Origin: DRVV01 sp038868255
GTDB lineage: Archaea; Thermoproteota; Bathyarchaeia; Bathyarchaeales; Bathycorpusculaceae
Direction: 5' to 3'
Assembly (NCBI GenBank): GCA_038868255.1
Contig: JAWCTJ010000070.1
Coordinates: forward strand, 1-6,718
Length of the DNA stretch: 6,718 bases
Part shown: positions 1-5,341 of the stretch, in pieces
Layout of the letters: each line of letters starts with the position of its first letter
How positions within the stretch are numbered: the first letter of the stretch is position 1
Made by a program: the position numbers and the translations under genes
The notes under the pieces: model-generated
What the model was told of the DNA's origin: nothing
Databases searched by the model: none
What the model saw: the letters and a program-made list of their open reading frames with translations, nothing else

Positions 1-402
1 TTCCTATGTAATTGGTGCTCCTATGCAGGCGCAGACTTGGCTGGAGTAAGCAGAATCCAATATCCACCGAACATTAGAATAATTCGTGTAATGTGCAGTG
101 GCAGAATTGACCCCATATTCATTCTCGAAGCTTTGAAGGATGGCGCCGATGGAGTGCTTGTTGCTGGATGTCACTTGCCATCAGACTGCCACTATATTAG
201 TGGGAACTTCAAAGCTTTAAGAAGGATAACTCTATTAAAGAAAGTTCTAAAAGATTTGGGAATTGAACCCGAACGTGTGCGGTTGGAATGGGTTTCCGCA
301 AGCGAAGGAGACAGATTCGCCGCTATCGTTCGGGATATGGTTGAACAGATAAAAAAGCTTGGACCAAACCCATTGAAAATGGGAGGAAAAAGGAATGAGT
401 GA
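1..402 (+). CDS. mvhD: F420-non-reducing hydrogenase iron-sulfur subunit MvhD (5' partial)
   Basis: MvhD carries a [2Fe-2S] cluster and passes electrons from the hydrogenase small subunit MvhG to the FAD of HdrA in the cytoplasmic bifurcating MvhADG-HdrABC complex. The reading frame is open from base 1 and gives 133 visible residues. It begins inside the family hallmark FLCNWCSYAGADLAGVSR. Five conserved cysteines are seen: visible residues 3 and 6 (CNWC), 32 (VMCSGR), and 57 and 63 (GCHLPSDCHYISGN). Family members start roughly 10-15 residues before the first motif, so only a short N-terminus is missing if the gene is free-standing. In some archaea this domain is fused to the C-terminus of HdrA, and the window cannot exclude that. 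A TTG at base 37 is internal and not a start. The stop overlaps the hdrC start by 8 bases, so the two are probably translationally coupled. Confidence 0.93.
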   Translation, partial: FLCNWCSYAGADLAGVSRIQYPPNIRIIRVMCSGRIDPIFILEALKDGADGVLVAGCHLPSDCHYISGNFKALRRITLLKKVLKDLGIEPERVRLEWVSASEGDRFAAIVRDMVEQIKKLGPNPLKMGGKRNE

Positions 403-949
403 AACACAAGAATATGTTCCAAGCGTTATAAAAGCTGAAGAAATGAAACCAAAATTCAAGTATGAAATTAGCAAGAAGCATGGCGCAGAAAGATTAATGC
501 TTTGCTTCCAATGTGGAACCTGCACTGCTGACTGCCCAATTTCAAGATTCAGTGACTTCTACAGACCGAGAAAAATAGCGAGAATGGTGCAGTTGGGACT
601 GAAAGATAGGCTTTTGTCAGATGAAGCCCTTTGGCTATGCTCATCATGTTTCACATGCGTCGACCACTGTCCACAAGGCGTGGAAATCGCTGGCATTGTG
701 AGGGTTTTACGAAATCTTTCAGTGAAAGAAAGGGGCATCATGCCATTAGTTTACAGAGAACTTGCCTCCAATCTTTTGAAAGGAGGATACGTATACGAAA
801 TTGTGGAGTCACGCCACAAAAAACGGGCAGAACTTGGACTTCCACCATTGCCAAAGCCAAATCTTGAAGAAATTGCCAAAATCTTCGAAATTACTGGCTC
901 CTCAAAAATGCTTGAAAATGTGAAAACTTTTGAGAAGGTGAAAAGCTAA
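395..949 (+). CDS. hdrC: CoB--CoM heterodisulfide reductase subunit C (HdrC)
   Basis: HdrC is the iron-sulfur subunit that relays electrons from HdrA to the catalytic HdrB. The 184-residue length is normal for the family. Two complete CxxCxxCxxxCP motifs are present: Cys37/40/43/47 (CFQCGTCTADCP) and Cys82/85/88/92 (CSSCFTCVDHCP), each expected to bind one [4Fe-4S] cluster. No transmembrane segment is visible, which fits the soluble HdrABC type rather than the membrane-bound HdrDE type. The ATG start is supported by GGAGG at 382-386, 8 bases upstream. The start lies inside the end of mvhD, and the stop directly abuts the hdrB start, so this is an internal operon gene. The same domain occurs in glycolate oxidase and other Hdr-like complexes, but the hdrB and mvh neighbours make HdrC the clear choice. 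Confidence 0.95.
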   Translation: MSETQEYVPSVIKAEEMKPKFKYEISKKHGAERLMLCFQCGTCTADCPISRFSDFYRPRKIARMVQLGLKDRLLSDEALWLCSSCFTCVDHCPQGVEIAGIVRVLRNLSVKERGIMPLVYRELASNLLKGGYVYEIVESRHKKRAELGLPPLPKPNLEEIAKIFEITGSSKMLENVKTFEKVKS

Positions 950-1822
950 ATGCCAAAATACCTGATATTTTTGGGATGCGTCATCCCCTACAGACTTTCA
1001 AGCTACGAAATTTCTGCAAGAAAAGTCCTTGATAAGTTAGGCGTTGAATTGGTTGAGATGCCAACGTATAACTGTTGCGGGTATCCCATGGACGCAATAA
1101 ACCACGATTTAATGCTAACCTTGGCGGCACGAAACCTCTGCGTAGCAGAACAGCAGAACCTAAACATTTTAACCCTCTGCAATGGCTGCTTCTGCAGTTT
1201 GAATGAAACAAACAAAATGTTGAAAGAAGACAAAAGACTGAGGGAAGAAGTGAACGCTTATTTAAAGGAAATAGGCATGGAATTCAAAGGCACAATAGAA
1301 GTTAAACATCTCATATACGTACTTTCAGAGGACTTAGGCTTCGAGAAAATAAAGGATGCCGTTGTAAAACCTCTAAGCAAGCTTAAGGTGGCTCAGCACA
1401 GCGGATGCCACGTGGTCAGGCCTGCAAAGTATGTTGGACGAGATGATCCTGAACACCCTCAGACACTGAAGAACCTGATTAGGCTTACAGGCGCCGAATG
1501 CCTGGACTATGTGGACGAAGCTGAATGCTGCGGAAATCCGATCATCGGAGTTAATGAGGAAGTGCCCTTCAGCATGGCTAAGGAAAAACTTGACCATGTA
1601 CGCGCCGCGGGGGCTCAGGCGCTTGTAACAATATGTCCGTTCTGTCACATCATGTTTGACCTTAATCAGCCTAGGATAGAACGGGCATTCAATGAGAAGT
1701 ACGGGCTTCCGGTGCTTCATTATACTCAGCTTCTAGGCCTAGCCATGGGCTTCACCCCTGAGGAACTTGCAATGAATGAGCTGCGGGTTAAACCCGTGGA
1801 AATTTTAAAATTAATAGGGTGA
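950..1822 (+). CDS. hdrB: CoB--CoM heterodisulfide reductase subunit B (HdrB)
   Basis: HdrB is the catalytic subunit that reduces a disulfide (CoM-S-S-CoB in methanogens) at two non-cubane [4Fe-4S] clusters. The 290-residue protein has both CCG domains intact. The first is Cys10, Cys42-Cys43 (NCCGYP) and Cys77/Cys80 (CNGC). The second is Cys153 (SGCH), Cys193-Cys194 (ECCGNP) and Cys229/Cys232 (CPFC). These positions closely match the cluster ligands described for methanogen HdrB, so the disulfide site should be functional. If the host is not a methanogen, the physiological disulfide is unknown. The ATG directly follows the hdrC stop, and AGGTGA at 936-941 lies 8 bases upstream. The gene ends in TGA at 1820-1822 inside the ribosome binding site of mvhG. 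GC content rises noticeably from about base 1380, mid-gene. Confidence 0.95.
   Translation: MPKYLIFLGCVIPYRLSSYEISARKVLDKLGVELVEMPTYNCCGYPMDAINHDLMLTLAARNLCVAEQQNLNILTLCNGCFCSLNETNKMLKEDKRLREEVNAYLKEIGMEFKGTIEVKHLIYVLSEDLGFEKIKDAVVKPLSKLKVAQHSGCHVVRPAKYVGRDDPEHPQTLKNLIRLTGAECLDYVDEAECCGNPIIGVNEEVPFSMAKEKLDHVRAAGAQALVTICPFCHIMFDLNQPRIERAFNEKYGLPVLHYTQLLGLAMGFTPEELAMNELRVKPVEILKLIG
1817..1822 (+). promoter_or_regulatory. Ribosome binding site that decides the mvhG start
   Basis: GGGTGA, complementary to the archaeal 16S 3' end, ends 8 bases before the ATG at 1831. It also contains the hdrB stop codon. The alternative GTG at 1819 overlaps this site and has only A/T-rich sequence before it, so ATG 1831 is the better start. 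Confidence 0.6.
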
Positions 1823-1830
1823 AAGGCGTT

Positions 1831-2814
1831 ATGTCGAAGGAAAAATTGAAAATAGCCTTCTATTGGGCGGCAAGCTGCGGAGGCTGCGAAATAGCAGTCC
1901 TAGACATAAACGAGAAAATCCTAGACGTGGTGCAGATCGCGGACATAGTCTTCTGGCCCGTAGCAATGGACGTTAAATACGGAGACGTTGAGAAAATGCC
2001 TGACAAGTACATAGATATCTGCTTCTTCAATGGCGGAATCCGAAACAGCGAGCAGGAGCACATGGCGAAACTTCTGAGGCAAAAATCAAAATTGCTTGTG
2101 GCTTACGGTGCATGTGCCCACCTAGGCGGGGTCCCGGGACTTGCAAACTTGTCTAACAAAAAAGAAATCTTCGAAAAAGTTTACCTTTCAACGCCCTCAA
2201 CCGTAAATTCTGAAGGAACAGTGCCTCAGACGAGAACAAAAGTTAATGAGGGTGAACTGGAAATTCCCGAGTTTTATGACACCGTAAGAACGTTGGATCA
2301 AACAGTGGATGTTGACTATTACGTGCCCGGCTGTCCACCCGCTGTGGAACGCACATTATACGCCATAGAAGCCCTTACAAGGGATCCGCTGCCGCCAAAG
2401 GGCGCGGTGCTGGCCCCGCCGAAATCCGTATGCGACGAGTGCCCAAGAAAGAAAGAAAGCAAGAAAATCTCAAGGATTTACCGGGTCTACGAGAAAATTC
2501 CTGAGCCTGAAAAATGTCTACTCGAGCAAGGCTTCATCTGCATGGGACCCGCAACCCGTGGAGGATGCAGTGCAAGATGCTTAAAGGCAAACATGCCGTG
2601 CACTGGCTGTGGAGGCCCCTGTCCTAACTCTCCTGAGCAGGGCGCCGCAATGATAAGCGCCTTGGCCTCAATACTTGGGTTGGAGGAGGAGAAGGAGATG
2701 TACACCGAGGAAAAAGTGGAAAAACTCGTAGATCAGATAAAGGATCCCATAGGAACATTCTACATGTACGCGTTACCCGCATCAATACTTAGGAGGAAGG
2801 TGACTCGTCAATGA
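1831..2814 (+). CDS. mvhG: F420-non-reducing [NiFe]-hydrogenase small subunit MvhG
   Basis: MvhG wires the Ni-Fe site of MvhA to MvhD through a chain of [4Fe-4S] clusters. From the chosen start it has 327 residues. The N-terminal small-subunit domain holds the proximal-cluster ligands Cys16/Cys19 (SCGGCE), Cys95 (YGACAHLGG) and Cys168 (PGCPP). The C-terminal ferredoxin-like domain, about residues 200-265, has nine cysteines (201, 204, 229, 237, 246, 250, 257, 260, 264), enough for medial and distal clusters, and includes the typical GPATRGGC and PCTGCGGPCP stretches. There is no twin-arginine signal peptide, so the enzyme is cytoplasmic (group 3 hydrogenase). ATG 1831 is preferred over the overlapping GTG 1819 because only the ATG has a well-placed ribosome binding site. 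The 3' end overlaps mvhA by 4 bases (ATGA). The FrhG family is similar, but mvhD, hdrB and hdrC alongside favour MvhG. Confidence 0.93.
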   Translation: MSKEKLKIAFYWAASCGGCEIAVLDINEKILDVVQIADIVFWPVAMDVKYGDVEKMPDKYIDICFFNGGIRNSEQEHMAKLLRQKSKLLVAYGACAHLGGVPGLANLSNKKEIFEKVYLSTPSTVNSEGTVPQTRTKVNEGELEIPEFYDTVRTLDQTVDVDYYVPGCPPAVERTLYAIEALTRDPLPPKGAVLAPPKSVCDECPRKKESKKISRIYRVYEKIPEPEKCLLEQGFICMGPATRGGCSARCLKANMPCTGCGGPCPNSPEQGAAMISALASILGLEEEKEMYTEEKVEKLVDQIKDPIGTFYMYALPASILRRKVTRQ

Positions 2815-4265
2815 AGGAGATAATAATCGATCCAATAACTAGGCTTGAGGGACACGGTAAAATAGCCATATTCCTAAACGACGCCGGAGAGGTTGAAAAC
2901 GCCTACCTACAAGTTCCAGAACTTAGGGGTTTCGAGAGATTCTGTATCGGAAGAAAAGCTGAGGACATGCCTCTGCTTACAAGCAGAATCTGCGGTGTCT
3001 GTCCCGTAGCCCATCACATGGCTGGAACCAAAGCATTGGACGCTGCATTCAATGTTGAACCCCCTGAACCAGCTAAAAAACTACGTGAGCTGATGTACTG
3101 TGGATACTACATTTACGACCACACGCTTCACTTCTACTATCTGGGTGGGCCGGACTTCATCGTCGGCCCCAAAGCTCCCGCCGAGAAGCGGAATGTCCTC
3201 GGAGTCATCGAGAAGGCAGGCCTAGACATCGCCAAGGAAGTGATAAAGCATAGGGCATATGGCCAAAAGATAACTGAAATCATAGGCGGCAAAGCCACCC
3301 ATCCGGTGTGCGGGCTTCCAGGCGGAGTTTCAAAGCCCCTAAGCGAGGAGGAGCGGCGGGAAATAGAGAAAATGGCGACATCAGCTGTAAACTTCGCCCA
3401 GCTAACGCTGAAAATCTTCCACGACCTGGTTCTTGGAAACACGGAATACGTTGACTTGATAAAAAGTGACGCTTACACGTTGCACACCTACTACATGGGG
3501 CTTGTAGACGAGAATAACAAGGTTAACCTATACGATGGCAAAATAAGGGTTGTAGATCCTTTGGGGAGAGAATTTGCAAAGTTCGAGGCTAAGGACTATT
3601 TAGATCATATCGCTGAGCATGTGGAACCATGGACCTACGTGAAGCTTCCATACCTTAAAAAGATAGGCTGGAAAGGCTTTATCGATGGTTCTGACAGTGG
3701 AATATACCGTGTTGGCCCCCTCGCAAGGCTTAACGCATCCGACGGCATGGCTACACCCTTAGCTCAGGCAGAATACGAGTTAATGTATAAAACATTAGGC
3801 GGAAAACCTGTACACTCCACCCTTGCCTTCCATTGGGCCAGGCTCATAGAACTGTTGTACGCTGCTGAACGCGCTGTAGAACTCATTAAAGACCCTGAGA
3901 TAACCAGCACTAACATCCGCAACAAACCCGGTGAGCCCGGAGAAGGAGTGGGCGTGGTTGAGGCTGCCAGGGGAACACTGATACATCACTATATGCTGGA
4001 TAAGGATGCTCTGGTTAAAGATGTAAACCTCATCGTCGCCACCGTTAATAACGCCCCATCCATTAACATGTCAGTGAGAAACGCGGCTAAGGGGCTTATC
4101 CACGGCGGAAACGTGGATCCTGGACTGCTTAACATGGTGGAGATGGCCTTCAGGGCGTATGACCCCTGCTTTGGATGTGCCACCCACTTTGCAGTGGGCC
4201 AGATGCCATTAACCTTGGAGATCTACGGCTCCGATGGAAAACTCTTAAAAACCGTTCAAAGATAA
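2811..4265 (+). CDS. mvhA: F420-non-reducing [NiFe]-hydrogenase large subunit MvhA
   Basis: MvhA is the catalytic subunit that activates H2 at a Ni-Fe(CN)2CO centre. It has 484 residues, as expected for the family. The N-terminal motif is RLEGHGKI with conserved Glu13. The L1 motif RICGVC provides Cys61/Cys64, and the C-terminal motif DPCFGC provides Cys453/Cys456; these are the four metal ligands. GGKATHPVCGLPGGVSKPL around bases 3286-3342 is another family signature. The first Cys of DPCFGC is TGC, so this is a standard cysteine enzyme, not a selenocysteine one. After His459 a 25-residue tail remains; this is the precursor extension normally removed by a maturation protease once nickel is inserted, and such a protease is encoded next. 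The start overlaps the mvhG stop by 4 bases. Upstream are both GGAGG (2792-2796) and AGGTGA (2798-2803), a strong site fitting a subunit needed in quantity. Confidence 0.95.
   Translation: MKEIIIDPITRLEGHGKIAIFLNDAGEVENAYLQVPELRGFERFCIGRKAEDMPLLTSRICGVCPVAHHMAGTKALDAAFNVEPPEPAKKLRELMYCGYYIYDHTLHFYYLGGPDFIVGPKAPAEKRNVLGVIEKAGLDIAKEVIKHRAYGQKITEIIGGKATHPVCGLPGGVSKPLSEEERREIEKMATSAVNFAQLTLKIFHDLVLGNTEYVDLIKSDAYTLHTYYMGLVDENNKVNLYDGKIRVVDPLGREFAKFEAKDYLDHIAEHVEPWTYVKLPYLKKIGWKGFIDGSDSGIYRVGPLARLNASDGMATPLAQAEYELMYKTLGGKPVHSTLAFHWARLIELLYAAERAVELIKDPEITSTNIRNKPGEPGEGVGVVEAARGTLIHHYMLDKDALVKDVNLIVATVNNAPSINMSVRNAAKGLIHGGNVDPGLLNMVEMAFRAYDPCFGCATHFAVGQMPLTLEIYGSDGKLLKTVQR
4235..4251 (+). promoter_or_regulatory. 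Possible archaeal promoter (BRE/TATA-like) for the protease gene
   Basis: A GGAAAA stretch followed by CTCTTAAAAA resembles a BRE plus A/T-rich TATA element. Transcription starting about 27 bases after the TATA centre would begin near 4274, leaving a leader of about 10 bases before ATG 4284. The site lies inside the end of mvhA, where A/T-rich codons alone could produce it. It is proposed only because the downstream gene lacks a ribosome binding site. Confidence 0.2.
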
Positions 4266-4283
4266 GCTCCCCCTCTTTATTTT

Positions 4284-4793
4284 ATGGCGAATTTTTTGGG
4301 AAATTCAACACGTATAATTAAGGAAAAACTGAAGTTATGGCTTTCTGATGCGGAAAGAGTTGCAGTTGCAGGTATTGGTAACCCGATACGCATGGACGAC
4401 TTTGTAGGTGTAAGGGTTGTTCAGATCCTGCGGGGCAAAGTTTCCGATAAAGTGCTTCTAATAGAATGTGAATCTGTTCCCGAAAGTTACATTCAACAGA
4501 TAATCGATTTCAATCCGACCCATGTACTGCTGATTGACGCGGCATTGCTGGGACTGAATCCAGGTGAACCTGAATTTCTAAGCCCAAAGGAACTTACGGT
4601 TTTTCCAGCTTACTCGACGCATATTCTCCCGCTTAGGGTTTTCTGCGAGTATCTGGCCAAAACAACGAAGGCAAAAATAGGGCTTCTCCTAATACAGCCC
4701 AAGCAGACAGATTTCGGCGAGGGCTTAACCCCTGAAGTTGAGGCCTCAGCGGTGGAGCTTTCAAGTATTTTATTGTCAAGGCTTCCAAAATAA
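4284..4793 (+). CDS. [NiFe]-hydrogenase maturation protease (HycI/HybD/FrhD family)
   Basis: This endopeptidase probably removes the C-terminal tail of the MvhA precursor after nickel insertion, closing the active site. The protein has 169 residues, a typical size. The GxGN signature is at residues 30-33 (GIGNPIRMDD). The likely nickel-sensing residues, by comparison with HybD, are Asp39, Asp85 (LLIDAA) and His113 (STHILPL). The usual DDGxG is here DDFVG, with Phe40 in place of glycine. It follows mvhA after 18 bases, and MvhA has an uncleaved tail, so MvhA is the natural substrate. Unlike its neighbours it has no ribosome binding site: the bases before ATG are a pyrimidine run and TTTATTTT. 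Translation may be leaderless or weak, or the true start may be a nearby TTG at 4296. Function is fairly certain; the start is less so. Confidence 0.85.
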   Translation: MANFLGNSTRIIKEKLKLWLSDAERVAVAGIGNPIRMDDFVGVRVVQILRGKVSDKVLLIECESVPESYIQQIIDFNPTHVLLIDAALLGLNPGEPEFLSPKELTVFPAYSTHILPLRVFCEYLAKTTKAKIGLLLIQPKQTDFGEGLTPEVEASAVELSSILLSRLPK

Positions 4794-4814
4794 ATTTGAA
4801 ACAAAAAAGGGAAA
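4786..4814 (-). terminator. T-rich terminator of the ferredoxin/AOR unit
   Basis: Read on the minus strand, the sequence directly after the ferredoxin stop contains several T runs, including six Ts (bases 4803-4808), three Ts and four Ts. Oligo-T tracts without a hairpin are the usual intrinsic terminator in archaea. The tract lies between the two converging stop codons and extends slightly into the end of the protease gene. The plus strand has no comparable T run here; only TATTTTATTG at 4766-4775, inside the protease gene, is T-rich. Confidence 0.5.
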
Positions 4815-5324
4815 TTAGGATGTGGGAGTAACCTTCATAGCCTCTACAAGAAGCTTCTTTGTAGCTGAGATCCGTGATTTCTGAGCTAGGACGTCAGGCG
4901 TCACCACGTCTAACGCTTCCTCTGGGCACCATTTAACGCATTGAGGCCCGTCAGGCTGGTCTTTACAGAGGTCGCATACAAAAACAACCTTCCTGTCAGG
5001 ATGCAGCATTATAGCCCCATAGTCGCATGCTTCAATACACCATCCGCATCCGTTGCATTTGTCTTCATCCACCAGTATCGTGCCGTCCTCTTCCGATTGT
5101 CTAAGTGCGTCTCTTGGGCAGGCTGCCACGCATGGGGGGTCTTCGCAGCGTCTGCAGGTTAAAGAAACGTTGACTAGAGGGTTCAGCCTTACAACCCTTA
5201 TCCTGGACTTCAGCGGATTAAATGCCTTTTCCTTTGTCCATGCGCAAATGTACTCGCAGACTTGGCATCCTACACATTTGTCCGGGTCAACTGAAACGAA
5301 CTTTCTTTCATGAATCTTAACCAT
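4815..5324 (-). CDS. Four-cluster [4Fe-4S] ferredoxin, AOR electron-transfer partner (AorA/BamC/HycB-like)
   Basis: This is a cytoplasmic electron-transfer protein with 16 cysteines arranged for four [4Fe-4S] clusters: Cys17/20/23/27, Cys57/60/65/69, Cys90/93/96/100 and Cys117/120/129/133. This pattern belongs to the DMSO-reductase-type ferredoxin family, whose members serve as small subunits of molybdo- and tungsto-enzymes. At 169 residues it has no signal peptide and no membrane segment. It lies 17 bases downstream of the aldehyde oxidoreductase on the same strand, so it is most likely the partner that takes electrons from that enzyme, like AorA of bacterial AOR complexes or BamC. GGGAGG at 5335-5340 lies about 10 bases before the ATG. 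A T-rich terminator follows the gene. Assignment to the ferredoxin family is firm; the AOR partnership is inferred from position. Confidence 0.88.
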   Translation of the reverse strand: MVKIHERKFVSVDPDKCVGCQVCEYICAWTKEKAFNPLKSRIRVVRLNPLVNVSLTCRRCEDPPCVAACPRDALRQSEEDGTILVDEDKCNGCGWCIEACDYGAIMLHPDRKVVFVCDLCKDQPDGPQCVKWCPEEALDVVTPDVLAQKSRISATKKLLVEAMKVTPTS

Positions 5325-5341
5325 GTTCTTTTACCCTCCCA

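Noticed and set aside
37..402. MvhD start at TTG 37
   Set aside because: The frame is open to base 1 and the upstream residues FLCNWCSYAGAD are a conserved MvhD motif, so the gene enters from outside the window.
1373..1720. 115-codon minus-strand ORF inside hdrB
   Set aside because: It covers the second CCG domain of hdrB on the opposite strand, resembles no known protein, and has no supporting context.
1819..1821. GTG 1819 as the mvhG start
   Set aside because: It has no ribosome binding site, and it overlaps the site that serves ATG 1831; the homologous region begins after residue 5 of the longer form.
3137..3442. 101-codon minus-strand ORF inside mvhA
   Set aside because: It lies wholly within a gene with full catalytic motifs, and its translation has no recognisable domain; it is an antisense shadow.
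4161..4187. Selenocysteine in the MvhA DPCxxC motif
   Set aside because: Both positions are ordinary cysteine codons (TGC and TGT); no in-frame TGA is present.
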